Under the pieces are notes generated by a model. That model had not been told where the DNA came from, ran no database searches, and was given only the letters and a program-made list of their open reading frames with translations. From the NCBI GenBank assembly GCA_947497185.1, contig CANMFL010000001.1, forward strand, positions 186,001-250,000: a stretch of 64,000 bases of DNA. The letters are read 5' to 3'. Of the stretch, positions 25,674-34,800 are shown piece by piece. Within the stretch, counting starts at the first letter, position 1, and the number at the start of each line of letters is the position of its first letter. The translations under genes were made by a program, and so were the position numbers. Origin of the DNA: an uncultured Paracoccaceae bacterium. GTDB taxonomy: Bacteria; Pseudomonadota; Alphaproteobacteria; Rhodobacterales; Rhodobacteraceae.

Positions 25674-25702
25674 GAAATCGGCGATTTTGGTGCGGACCAA
25701 AA
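25674..25702. promoter_or_regulatory. Two adjacent palindromes upstream of the TRAP binding-protein gene
   Basis: AAATCGGCGATTT (25674-25686) is immediately followed by TTTTGGT-GCGG-ACCAAAA (25685-25702), both perfect. They lie about 120-145 bases upstream of the reverse-strand TRAP binding-protein gene and about 130 bases past the uxuB stop. They could be operators for that promoter or a transcription stop for uxuAB; the sequence does not decide. I see no gene in the rest of the 25558-25830 gap. Confidence 0.4.
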
Positions 25703-25830
25703 CACGCGTTTGAGAACCGGCTTCGGGAGCGCACATTTTACACGTGTTCTGAACGCGAGCACGCGATTTTCGCGCCGTTTAAACGACGTAAACAGCCCTA
25801 TCTTACGGGGTTTTACTTAGCTCAACCCGT

Positions 25831-27300
25831 TCAAATCTCGCTTTCAGCCAGAACGACCGCAGCAATACCCTTGCCCAGAATATCACCCAAGATCGCCGCG
25901 ACGGTCTCGCGCCACGCGGCATGCTCAACCAAGGATTTTGGTACAAATTGAACGTGGTCATGCAACGCCGCCGAAATACGATCACCATCGCGTGGCAGAT
26001 CAGCTAGCACGGTCTTGATTTCAGCCTCACGCGGATCACGTAAATCATAAGGATTGCCCACCTCATCCACACCAAGCGCATACCGCATCCAAGCCGCTGT
26101 TGCGAAAGCAAACGGTCGCAAGCTTTGCCCCGCAGCAATCGCATCCATCGCTGGGGCGAAAATCCGTTGCGGCAGCTTTTGCGTACCGTCCATTGCGATC
26201 TGATAGGTCTCATGGGCAATCGCAGGGTTCCGGAACCGCGCGTCTAGATCATGCGCATAGGTCTCAAAATCAATCATCGGCAACGGCTCTAGCGTCTGTG
26301 CCGCCGCTTGCAAATGACGCTGCACCACCTTGGCAAGGGCCGGGTCCGCCATGACGTCACGCACATAACGATGCCCCGACAAGAACCCCGCATAGACCAA
26401 CATCGAATGCGCACCGTTGAGCATCCGCAGTTTCATCCGCTCGAATTTATCGACGTCATCCACAAAGATAGCGCCGCCATGTTCCCACGCAGGACGCCCT
26501 TGCGGGAAATTGTCTTCGATCACCCATTGGGTGAACGGCTCGGTTTCAATGGCGCACAGGTCGCTGCATCCCGTCAGCTTTTGCGCGTCCAATAGCGTCG
26601 CATCGCTCGCCGCGGGCGTAATGCGGTCCACCATGCTGGACGGAAACGCGACGGTTTCGTCGATCCAATCAGCGAGGTCGGCATCATAAAGACGCGCGAA
26701 ACCAACGATACCGCCTTTCAGAAATTTCCCGTTGTCGGGCAAGTTATCGCAGCACAACACGGTGAACGGATCGCCCCCCCGCGCCCGCCGTTCAGACAGT
26801 GCCACACTCAGCAACCCAAGAACGCCGCTGGGCGCGTCAAGATTGGCCAAATCTGCGGCGATCACTGAATTATCAGTATCCGGACCGCCCGTCGCGCGAT
26901 CAATCCCGTAGCCTTTTTCAGTGACGGTCAACGTGACAATCCGCGTTTCTGGCGCGCAAAGGACTGCGAGCGTTGCCGCCGGATCAGCCGCAATCGCCTT
27001 TGCGATAGACCCGATCACGCGGCCCGTCACACCTGCCTCGTCGCGTTCCAGCAGCGTGTAAAGACAGTTCTGTTCCTCCAGCGCATCAACCACCGTGCGG
27101 CTACGCAAACCGACGCCCGTGATGCGCCAATCGCCACCATCGGCTGCCAAAGCGGCGTCGGTCATTGCCGCCTGATGGGCGCGGTGAAATGCGCCTAACC
27201 CCAAGTGGACAATCCCGCATCCATGCGCGGCAGGATCATACGCAGGTGGTACAGCAGTACCAGAAATGTCGTCCAAATGCGCAAGTCGTTTCATTTTCAT
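25831..27300 (-). CDS. uxuB: Fructuronate reductase / mannitol dehydrogenase family
   Basis: 489 residues. The N-terminal NAD-binding part has IVHLGLGAFHRAHQA; the catalytic motif KLRMLNGAHSMLVYAG carries the polyol dehydrogenase lysine, Asn and His. It reduces D-fructuronate to D-mannonate with NADH in the hexuronate pathway. It overlaps uxuA by 4 bases (ATGA), and the isomerase and another regulator gene lie next door, supporting UxuB over mannitol or arabitol dehydrogenase. Confidence 0.9.
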   Translation of the reverse strand: MKMKRLAHLDDISGTAVPPAYDPAAHGCGIVHLGLGAFHRAHQAAMTDAALAADGGDWRITGVGLRSRTVVDALEEQNCLYTLLERDEAGVTGRVIGSIAKAIAADPAATLAVLCAPETRIVTLTVTEKGYGIDRATGGPDTDNSVIAADLANLDAPSGVLGLLSVALSERRARGGDPFTVLCCDNLPDNGKFLKGGIVGFARLYDADLADWIDETVAFPSSMVDRITPAASDATLLDAQKLTGCSDLCAIETEPFTQWVIEDNFPQGRPAWEHGGAIFVDDVDKFERMKLRMLNGAHSMLVYAGFLSGHRYVRDVMADPALAKVVQRHLQAAAQTLEPLPMIDFETYAHDLDARFRNPAIAHETYQIAMDGTQKLPQRIFAPAMDAIAAGQSLRPFAFATAAWMRYALGVDEVGNPYDLRDPREAEIKTVLADLPRDGDRISAALHDHVQFVPKSLVEHAAWRETVAAILGDILGKGIAAVVLAESEI

Positions 27301-28514
27301 AGCCCGCCCTTTACATCAGTATGCGTCAACGCCGTAATGATCCCGCGCAATTCCGCCAAGCCCTTGAGCCGCCCAATCGCGGGATAGCCCGGTTGTGCTT
27401 TGCGGCCCAGATCATCAAGAATATCTTGCCCGTGATCTGGCCGAAACGGAATAGATGCGTCACCCCGCCCGTCCGCGCGACGCTTGGCTTCTTGTTTCAG
27501 CACGGCAGCGATCAACGTCACCATATCGGTATCGCCTTCCAAATGTCCGGCCTCGTAAAAACTGGTCTGCACAGCATCGCTTTCGCGTTTCACGTTACGC
27601 AAATGCAGGAAATGCACGCGGTCGCCTAAGCGCTCCATCATTCCCGTCAGATCATTCTCAGGCCGCGCACCTAGCGAGCCAGAGCACAGCGTCACACCGT
27701 TTGCCATCACATCCACGGCATTCAACACGTGGGTATAATCGGCCTCGGTCGACATAATCCGAGGCAAGCCAAGCAACGGCGTCGGCGGATCGTCGGGATG
27801 GCAGCACAACCGCATGCCAAGCGATTGGGCGACGGGGGCAACTTCGGAAAGAAAATCAACGAGATTGGCGCGCAAGCCCTCTTCGCTTAGGTGGGCGTAG
27901 GCCGCTAGATGATACCGCAGATCGTCGAGCGAAAAATTTTCGGCAGCACCGGGTAGACCAAAGACGACATTGCGCACCAGACCTTCGATCTGGCTTGCGT
28001 CCATCTTTGCAAAAACGTCTTTCGCGGTGGCCACAACATCCTGCGGATAGTCATCGGCGGCACGGTCACGGCCAAGGATATGAATATCAAACGCCGCAAA
28101 GACGGGCAGTTCAAACCGCATACAGGTTGCCCCATTTGGCAGCGCATAGGCCAGATCCGTGCGGGTCCAATCCAAGACCGGCATGAAGTTATAGCAGACC
28201 ACTTCGATACCTGCTGCATGCAGATTATGCAGTGATTGCTTCCACGCCGCGAGGTGTTCGCGCCAGTTACCGGTCTGCCGTTTGATGTCTTCCGAGACTG
28301 GCAGGCTTTCAACAACATCCCATGCCAGACCAGAGGGTCCACCTGACGATGTCGTTGCAATTTCACGCTGACGCTGCGCGATTTCAGCGGGCGACCACGC
28401 TGTTCCGGTGGGTATGTGATGCAGCGCAGAGACGACGCCTTGGACGCCGGCTTGCAACATAGAATCAATTGAAACGAGGTCCTTGGGACCAAACCAACGC
28501 CAAGTTTGCTTCAT
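27297..28514 (-). CDS. uxuA: Mannonate dehydratase
   Basis: 405 residues from ATG 28514, chosen because AGGGG lies directly upstream; a second ATG at 28520 would sit on that site. It begins KQTWRWFGPKDLVSIDSMLQ and has SLPVSEDIK, CCHPDDPP (metal ligands) and the HLRNVKRE stretch of UxuA. It dehydrates D-mannonate to 2-keto-3-deoxygluconate. It is first in the reverse uxuAB operon, divergent from the GntR and uxaC genes. Kinase and aldolase genes for the next steps are not in the window. Confidence 0.93.
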   Translation of the reverse strand: MKQTWRWFGPKDLVSIDSMLQAGVQGVVSALHHIPTGTAWSPAEIAQRQREIATTSSGGPSGLAWDVVESLPVSEDIKRQTGNWREHLAAWKQSLHNLHAAGIEVVCYNFMPVLDWTRTDLAYALPNGATCMRFELPVFAAFDIHILGRDRAADDYPQDVVATAKDVFAKMDASQIEGLVRNVVFGLPGAAENFSLDDLRYHLAAYAHLSEEGLRANLVDFLSEVAPVAQSLGMRLCCHPDDPPTPLLGLPRIMSTEADYTHVLNAVDVMANGVTLCSGSLGARPENDLTGMMERLGDRVHFLHLRNVKRESDAVQTSFYEAGHLEGDTDMVTLIAAVLKQEAKRRADGRGDASIPFRPDHGQDILDDLGRKAQPGYPAIGRLKGLAELRGIITALTHTDVKGGL

Positions 28515-28565
28515 CTGCATCCCCTTTTCAGACTGTGACTGCGCGTCAAAACTTGCTGCCTGACT

Positions 28566-28596
28566 ACCATACAAATTTGGTGTTGACTAGTATGGT
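28566..28596. promoter_or_regulatory. Inverted ACCATAC / GTATGGT pair, candidate GntR operator
   Basis: ACCATAC (28566-28572) and GTATGGT (28590-28596) are perfect inverted copies 17 bases apart, in the 114-base gap between divergent uxuA and the GntR gene. FCD-type GntR regulators commonly bind TGGT..ACCA-like dyads, so this is the expected place and type of site for the regulator at 28629 (inference). Confidence 0.5.
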
Positions 28597-28628
28597 GCAT
28601 ATCTTGCACGATTACTTGGGGGGATAAA

Positions 28629-29330
28629 ATGAACCAAAGCTTGACGACCAAACCCACTGCGATTGATCCAACCCGCGCCGTGAGCCCGCAGCTGTTCACC
28701 TGCCTGCGCGACCGTATTGTGCGCAGTGAACTTGAGCCGGGCACCCGCCTGTCCGAAGTGGACGTGGCGACATTTTACAACACCAGCCGCCAGCCCGTGC
28801 GCGAGGCATTCATCAAGCTCTCCGAAGCAGGATTGATCGACATTCGCCCCCAGCGCGGCAGCTTTGTCAGCCGTATTGATATGGACTCGGTTCTGGCGGC
28901 GCAGTTTGTACGTGAAGCCGTCGAAGCCGATATCGCGCGGGTCGCAGCAGATCGCGTGACGGACGACATGCTGGCCGATTTGGACGCCAACCTGATCTTG
29001 CAACGCGCCTGTGCCGACGGCGACGCACCCGCGTTTATGGCGCTGGACGAAGCGTTTCACCTGATGATTGCGATCATCGCGGGACAAGGCGCAGGCTGGG
29101 CTTTCTTAGAAGGGTTGCGCACACAAATGGACCGCGTCAGGCATTTGACCGCCAGTCAATTCCCGCTCGAAATCCTGGTCGAACAACACACGCAAATCGT
29201 TGACGCGATCAGAGCCCGCGATGCTGATGCGGCCGAGCAAAAGATGCGCCAGCACCTGCGCCGCGTGCTGAATGACATTCCCACTGTCGCCGCCGCCAAA
29301 CCAGACTTTTTTATTGCGAAGGACACGTAA
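28629..29330 (+). CDS. GntR/FCD regulator of hexuronate genes
   Basis: 233 residues. Winged helix with GTRLSEVDVATFYNTSRQPVREAF, then the FCD domain with metal-binding-type histidines (AFHLMIAIIAG, EQHTQIVDAI). Its stop overlaps the uxaC start (TAATG), and it is divergent from uxuAB, so it is very probably the hexuronate regulator, analogous to UxuR/ExuR, released by a pathway sugar acid. Effector identity is inference. Confidence 0.88.
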   Translation: MNQSLTTKPTAIDPTRAVSPQLFTCLRDRIVRSELEPGTRLSEVDVATFYNTSRQPVREAFIKLSEAGLIDIRPQRGSFVSRIDMDSVLAAQFVREAVEADIARVAADRVTDDMLADLDANLILQRACADGDAPAFMALDEAFHLMIAIIAGQGAGWAFLEGLRTQMDRVRHLTASQFPLEILVEQHTQIVDAIRARDADAAEQKMRQHLRRVLNDIPTVAAAKPDFFIAKDT

Positions 29331-30730
29331 TGGACGCCGGAATTTTACATCCAGACAGACTTTTTCCAGCCGATCCTGCGACGCGGACACTCGCACGGGA
29401 CTTGTATAAATTGGTCGAAACCCTGCCCATCGTGTCGCCGCACGGGCACACCGATCCGCGCTGGTGGGGCGAGAACCCCGCGTTCAGCGACCCGGCTGCG
29501 TTGTTCGTGACACCAGACCATTATGTGACACGGATGATGGTCAGTCAGGGCGTCAGCTTTGAGGCGCTTGGCATTGGCGCAGATAGCGAAAAAGATCCGC
29601 GCAAGATTTGGCAGACATTCGCAGATCACTACTACCTGTTTGCGGGCACGCCGTCACGACTTTGGGTGGACGACGCCTTGGCCCGTTTGTTTGGCGTCAC
29701 TCAGCGGCTTGGCCCTGACACCGCCAACGACATCTACGACGCCATAGCAGAGCGTTTGCCCAACCCCGACAACAGCCCACGTGCGCTTTATGACCGCTTT
29801 GGAATCGAAGTCATCGCGACGACAGACAGTGCGCTGGACGATTTAGCGTGGCACGCAGCCGCGCGAGATAGCGACTGGACCGGACGCGTGGTGCCGACTT
29901 ACCGCCCCGATGCCGTCATTGATCCAGACACACCAAATTTTGCACAGAACTTGGATCGGTTGGCCGAAGTGTCCGGTTGCGACACATCCACATACGCGGG
30001 CTACCTCGACGCCCACCGCGCACGTCGCGCCGCCTTTATCGCCATGGGGGCCACGGCCACCGATCATGGCCACCCGACGCCACTGACCGCGGACTTACCG
30101 CAATCGGAAGCGAACGCGCTGTATAACCGTGTGCGGATTGGCAAGATGGTGGTAGGCGACGCCGAATTGTTCCGCGCACAGATGTTGACTGAAATGGCTC
30201 GGATGTCGCTCGACGACGGGCTTGTCATGCAGCTTCATGCGGGTTCGATGCGCAACCATGCGGCGCAGGTCCGACAGGACTACGGCCCTGATCGCGGCTT
30301 CGACATTCCAATTCCCGTCAGCTTTCCCGTGGCCCTACAACCGCTGCTGAATGCGGTGGGCATGGATCCACGTTTGACGCTGATATTGTTCACCTTGGAC
30401 GAGACAACTTACGCCCGCGAACTTGCCCCGCTGGCAGGTGTCTGGCCGTGTTTGCGGCTGGGACCGCCTTGGTGGTTCCACGACAGCTTTGAGGGCATGC
30501 GCAGGTTCCGTGAGACGGCGATGGAGACGGCAGGCATTTATAATACCGTCGGGTTCAACGACGACACCCGCGCCTTGTGTTCTATCCCCGCACGCCACGA
30601 TGTGGCGCGGCGTGTGGATAGCGGCTGGCTTGCCGAGATGATCGTCACACACCGCTTAGACGAAAACGAAGCCTTTGATATCGCAAAACTTTTGGCACAC
30701 GACCTTGCGATCAAGGCCTACCGCTTATGA
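29330..30730 (+). CDS. uxaC: Glucuronate (uronate) isomerase
   Basis: 466 residues, the usual UxaC length. Starts DAGILHPDRLFPADP; the amidohydrolase-like metal motif SPHGHTDPRWW has His38 and His40, and FTPDHY-like VTPDHYVTRM follows. Later QLHAGSMRNH and PPWWFHDS are family landmarks. It converts glucuronate to fructuronate and galacturonate to tagaturonate. Overlaps the regulator gene by 1 base. With uxuB and uxuA it gives a route from glucuronate to 2-keto-3-deoxygluconate. Confidence 0.95.
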   Translation: MDAGILHPDRLFPADPATRTLARDLYKLVETLPIVSPHGHTDPRWWGENPAFSDPAALFVTPDHYVTRMMVSQGVSFEALGIGADSEKDPRKIWQTFADHYYLFAGTPSRLWVDDALARLFGVTQRLGPDTANDIYDAIAERLPNPDNSPRALYDRFGIEVIATTDSALDDLAWHAAARDSDWTGRVVPTYRPDAVIDPDTPNFAQNLDRLAEVSGCDTSTYAGYLDAHRARRAAFIAMGATATDHGHPTPLTADLPQSEANALYNRVRIGKMVVGDAELFRAQMLTEMARMSLDDGLVMQLHAGSMRNHAAQVRQDYGPDRGFDIPIPVSFPVALQPLLNAVGMDPRLTLILFTLDETTYARELAPLAGVWPCLRLGPPWWFHDSFEGMRRFRETAMETAGIYNTVGFNDDTRALCSIPARHDVARRVDSGWLAEMIVTHRLDENEAFDIAKLLAHDLAIKAYRL

Positions 30731-30816
30731 GGGATTAATGACTTCGTTCGGCGCAAGTTGAACGTCAATTCTGATGCATGGGGTTCCGTGCTCAGAGAAA
30801 ACCGAGGGAGAGAGAC

Positions 30817-31842
30817 ATGACCATTAAAAAATCTACGTTTGCACGCCGCAGTGTGTTGCAGTTGGGGGCTGCTGCACTTGCGACGCCAGCACTGACACGT
30901 GCTGCTTGGGCGCAAGATAAATTCGTTTGTAAAATCGCGCACTCCGAAGCCATCGGGTCGCCGTTTACCAATGCGTTCGACAAATGGACGACGATGCTGA
31001 ACGAGCGTAGCGATGGCCGCATCGACGCGCAACATTTCCCAGCGAGCCAACTTGGAGGTTTGGCGCAACTGTTGGAAATGAGCCGTATCGGCACGATCCA
31101 AGTCACCGCAGCCGGACCTGACAGCGAAGAAGCCATCGCGCCAGAAATCGCCGCAACGGCAGGTGCGCCGGGCTTTATCTACAAAAACGAAGCGCACGTT
31201 GACGCTGTTCTGCAAGGCGACATTGGCCAAGAGATCAGCCAGATCGCACGCGCAAAAACTGGCGTGGAATTCATCGCTTACGGCGAGGTTGGTTTCCGCC
31301 ACTTGTTGACCAAAGAACCGGTCACGGATTTGGCCAGCCTGCAAGGTGTGAAACTGCGCGTACCCGAAGTCCGCATCTGGGTGGATTTCTGGAAAACGCT
31401 TGGCGCAAACCCGACACCCCTTCCTTATTCCGAGCAATATTCAGCCCTGTCCACGGGCGTGATCGACGGCTTGGACTCGGATTACTTCTCGGTTCTTGGT
31501 TTCAAATGGCACGAGCAGGCGAAATACATTTTACCGACGTACCACTGGTTCCTGCCTAAAGCGATCCGCATGAACGCGGCTTGGCTCGATAGCCTGCCAG
31601 ACGACCTGCAAGAGCTGTGCCGCACATCGGCCAAAGAAGCCTTTGAAGAGCAGCGCACAATCAACCGCGCAGGCGCCGATCAAGCCTTGGAAGAGCTCAA
31701 AGCCGCAGGCTGTATCGTCAGCCCGTTCCCTGATGAAGAAAAAGCCAAGTGGGAAGCAAAATCCGCTGGCCTCTTCGAAGAGTTCGGCGCGACGAGCCCT
31801 GAAACCGCTGCGATGATCGCGAAGATCCGCGCGCTCGGCTAA
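30817..31842 (+). CDS. TRAP transporter substrate-binding protein (DctP), probable sugar-acid binder
   Basis: 341 residues from ATG 30817 with GGGAGAGAG before it. Tat-like signal ARRSVLQLG cleaving after AWAQ. DctP family features: ASQLGGLAQLLEMSRIGTIQV, LTKEPVTDLASLQGVKLRVPE and STGVIDGLDSDY. It follows uxaC by 86 bases and precedes the fused TRAP membrane gene, so its ligand is probably a hexuronate (inference). Confidence 0.9.
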   Translation: MTIKKSTFARRSVLQLGAAALATPALTRAAWAQDKFVCKIAHSEAIGSPFTNAFDKWTTMLNERSDGRIDAQHFPASQLGGLAQLLEMSRIGTIQVTAAGPDSEEAIAPEIAATAGAPGFIYKNEAHVDAVLQGDIGQEISQIARAKTGVEFIAYGEVGFRHLLTKEPVTDLASLQGVKLRVPEVRIWVDFWKTLGANPTPLPYSEQYSALSTGVIDGLDSDYFSVLGFKWHEQAKYILPTYHWFLPKAIRMNAAWLDSLPDDLQELCRTSAKEAFEEQRTINRAGADQALEELKAAGCIVSPFPDEEKAKWEAKSAGLFEEFGATSPETAAMIAKIRALG

Positions 31843-31902
31843 ATCAAATCGTGACTGCCCCACGGCACCGCCATGGGGCAGACCGCGCTGAGGAGAGATT
31901 TT

Positions 31903-33753
31903 TTGGACCACGTATCCCAGACAGATAATGCGCCTGCGCTGCCTTACCGTTTGCTTGCCAAACTGTTGGAAAACACGGCTGTCGTGCTCATGCTAGGCGC
32001 GACCGGCGTTGTCGTTTTGCAGGTGTTCTGCCGCTATGTTTTGAATGCCTCGCTGCCATGGCCAGAAGAAGCCGCGCAGTTCTTTTTCGTCTGGGCCGTG
32101 TTCCTTGGCATGGCGGTGCTGACCTTTCGCAACCGCCACATCGCCATTTCGCTATTCGTGCCGCGACTGTCGGCAAAATCCCAAGCCATGCACCACGCCT
32201 TCGTCAAAGTGGCGACTGCGGTTGGCTGTATCGTTCTGGTGGTCCACGGCATCGACTTTATGAACCGCGCGATGCAGGTCATGCCTGCCCTGCGCGTGCC
32301 TTTGCGCTACCTGTTTATGGCTGTGCCCTTTGGCAGTGCGTTGACGCTGCTGTTCCTCACGGCCCCCATTCCGGGTTATCGCTGGTGGAGCGGGCTTGCG
32401 TCGCTCGTCGCTGGCCTCGTGCTGTATTACGCCCTGCGTGAAGGCGGCAGTATGTTGTTTGGGGGTTCCAGCAGTACCACGATTTTGATGATCGTCACGA
32501 TGCTGTTGATCTTCGCCGAAGTTCCGATTGTTTACGCCTTGGTCATCGGGTCGTTTGCGGGTCTCACCCCGATGCCGCCGTTGATGCTGGTCACTGTCAC
32601 GCAAAACATGTCCGGCGCGTTGAATTCCTTTACCTTGCTAGCGATCCCATTCTTCATTCTGGCTGCTGCCGTGATGAACGTAGGCGGCATCACTGTGCGC
32701 ATCGTTGATTTGGCCTATCATCTGGTTGGTCATTTCCGTGGCGGTTTGGCGCAGGCGAATATCGTGACCAACGTTATGCTTGCGGGTGTTTCTGGATCGT
32801 CCACTGCGGATGCATCGGCCACCGCAAAACTGCTTGTGCCCGAGATGGTCAAGCATGGGTACGGTCGGTCGTTTAGCTGCGCATTGACCGCCGCCTCATC
32901 AACCTTGGCCAACATGATCCCACCGGGACTGGGCCTGATTATCTACGCGGCATTGGCCTCTGTGTCGGTTGGTGCGTTGTTTGTCGGCACGATTGTTCCG
33001 GGCATTATGGTCGCCCTCGCGCTGTCTTTTGTGGCGTGGGTCATTTCGGTGCGCAAAGGCTACGGCGGCACCAAAGATCGCTCTAGCCGCTCCGACAGAT
33101 GGAAGTCGTTCTGGCTGGCAACCCCAGCGTTATGTCTGCCCGTGATGATCGTGGGCGGTGTGCGTTTCGGCATCTTTACCGCGACCGAGGCAGGTGCAAT
33201 GGCGTTTGTCTTTGCCCTGTTCTGTGGCGCGTTCATCTATCGGGGCCTGTCCGCCAAGAACCTGTCAGAGGCCTTCCGCGAAGCCGTCGAAGACACCGTG
33301 GCCGTCGCCGTCATCATCGCCGCTGCCTCGCCTTTCGCATGGATTTTGACCTTCGAGCAAACACCACAGAAAATCGCGGAATGGCTCGCAGCACTGACAG
33401 GCAACAAAATCTTTCTGCTCTTGTTAATCAATCTTCTGCTGATCTTCGTGGGGCTGTTTATCGAGATGATCGCCGCGATGGTGATCCTTGTGCCGATCCT
33501 TGTCCCCGTTGTCGTCGCCGCAGGTGTGGACCCGCTGCAATTCGGGATCATCATCGTCATGAACCTCGTGATCGGTGCATTGACACCACCACTTGGCGTG
33601 CTTGTCTTCACCACAGCCCGCGTCGGGGGCGCGCCGTCAACCTCGGTATTCCGCGCGATCTTGCCCTTCATCGGGGCGCAGGTTGTCGTGCTGCTGCTGG
33701 TCACTATGATCCCACAAATCACACTTCTGCCGATCCAGTTGTTCGGGCCCTAA
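31903..33753 (+). CDS. Fused TRAP transporter membrane protein (DctQ-DctM), TTG start
   Basis: 616 residues. The N-terminal 180 residues are DctQ-like (ASLPWPEEAAQFFFVWAVFLGMA.L.FRNRHIAI); the rest is DctM with ILAAAVMNVGGITVRIVDL, GVSGSSTADASATAKLLVPEM, NMIPPGLGLI and LTPPLGVLVF. The start is placed at TTG 31903 because AGGAGA lies 6 bases upstream; the ATG at 31873 lacks a ribosome binding site. It works with the binding protein encoded just before. Confidence 0.85.
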   Translation: MDHVSQTDNAPALPYRLLAKLLENTAVVLMLGATGVVVLQVFCRYVLNASLPWPEEAAQFFFVWAVFLGMAVLTFRNRHIAISLFVPRLSAKSQAMHHAFVKVATAVGCIVLVVHGIDFMNRAMQVMPALRVPLRYLFMAVPFGSALTLLFLTAPIPGYRWWSGLASLVAGLVLYYALREGGSMLFGGSSSTTILMIVTMLLIFAEVPIVYALVIGSFAGLTPMPPLMLVTVTQNMSGALNSFTLLAIPFFILAAAVMNVGGITVRIVDLAYHLVGHFRGGLAQANIVTNVMLAGVSGSSTADASATAKLLVPEMVKHGYGRSFSCALTAASSTLANMIPPGLGLIIYAALASVSVGALFVGTIVPGIMVALALSFVAWVISVRKGYGGTKDRSSRSDRWKSFWLATPALCLPVMIVGGVRFGIFTATEAGAMAFVFALFCGAFIYRGLSAKNLSEAFREAVEDTVAVAVIIAAASPFAWILTFEQTPQKIAEWLAALTGNKIFLLLLINLLLIFVGLFIEMIAAMVILVPILVPVVVAAGVDPLQFGIIIVMNLVIGALTPPLGVLVFTTARVGGAPSTSVFRAILPFIGAQVVVLLLVTMIPQITLLPIQLFGP

Positions 33754-33762
33754 GGAACCAAT

Positions 33763-34800
33763 ATGACAGATAAACCAATCGCCAACCTCGCCGTCATCGG
33801 CCTTGGCATGGCTACCAAACCGCATCTGGATGCACTGGCTGAACTGCGTGGCAAAGTGAACGTATCCGGCGTCTTCAACCGAACCCGCGCCAAAGCAGAG
33901 GCTGTCAGCGAGAGTTTCGGTTTTCCGGTCTTCGGCAGCATCGATGTAATCGCTGCCGACCCGAATACCGACGGCGTTCTTGTCGCGACGCCGCCCAATC
34001 AAAGGGCAGCAATCGTGACCAAAATGGCCGCAGCGGGCAAACATATCCTGATGGAAAAACCCATTGAGCGCACATTGCAAGCGGCCAAAGACATCGTCGC
34101 CGAATGCGAAGCTCACGACATCACCTTGGGGATCGTATTCCAGCACAGATTGCGCCAAGCATCCCTGCGGTTGCGTACATTGATCGAACAAGGCGCGCTT
34201 GGCGACTTGGGTCTTGTCCGCGCCGAAATCCCGTGGTGGCGCGATCAGGCCTATTATGACGTTGCAGGCCGCGGCACCTATGCACGCGACGGCGGCGGCG
34301 TTTTGATATCACAAGCGATCCACGTGATGGATCTGATGCTCAGCCTTACCGGCCCCGCTAAATCGGTACAAGCCCTGACCGCCACGACACGCCTGCACGA
34401 CATGGAATCCGAAGATTTCGCCACGGCGGGCATCGTCTTTGCCAACGGCGCGGTCGGCTCGGTTGTGGCCACCACCGCCACCTACCCCGGCGAGCAAGAG
34501 CGACTGGTGCTCGACGGCACCAAGGGCACGGCAGTACTCAATGGCGGCCAGCTTACGGTGACATGGCGCGATGGTCGCACGGAATCCGTAGGCGACATGT
34601 CAGGCACAGGCGGCGGCGCGGACCCGATGGCCTTTCCATGCGATTGGCACCGCGATGTCATCGAAGATTTCGCCCGCGCAATCCACGACAAACGCCAATC
34701 CAGCATCACAGGCCGCGAAGCATTGCGCGTACACGCTCTGATCGAGGCGATGACCCGTTCAAGCGCCACCAAAACAACCGTAGAGGTCGAAAACGTCTGA
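33763..34800 (+). CDS. Gfo/Idh/MocA-family oxidoreductase (first of tandem pair)
   Basis: 345 residues. Rossmann domain begins AVIGLGMATKPHLDAL; MEKPIERTL is the EKP motif with the catalytic-type Lys; the C-terminal substrate domain carries GGGVLISQAIHVMDLML with a family histidine. These enzymes oxidise or reduce sugars, inositols or sugar acids with NAD(P). It is 9 bases after the TRAP gene and overlaps the next oxidoreductase by 1 base, so it probably acts on an imported sugar acid. Confidence 0.85.
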   Translation: MTDKPIANLAVIGLGMATKPHLDALAELRGKVNVSGVFNRTRAKAEAVSESFGFPVFGSIDVIAADPNTDGVLVATPPNQRAAIVTKMAAAGKHILMEKPIERTLQAAKDIVAECEAHDITLGIVFQHRLRQASLRLRTLIEQGALGDLGLVRAEIPWWRDQAYYDVAGRGTYARDGGGVLISQAIHVMDLMLSLTGPAKSVQALTATTRLHDMESEDFATAGIVFANGAVGSVVATTATYPGEQERLVLDGTKGTAVLNGGQLTVTWRDGRTESVGDMSGTGGGADPMAFPCDWHRDVIEDFARAIHDKRQSSITGREALRVHALIEAMTRSSATKTTVEVENV

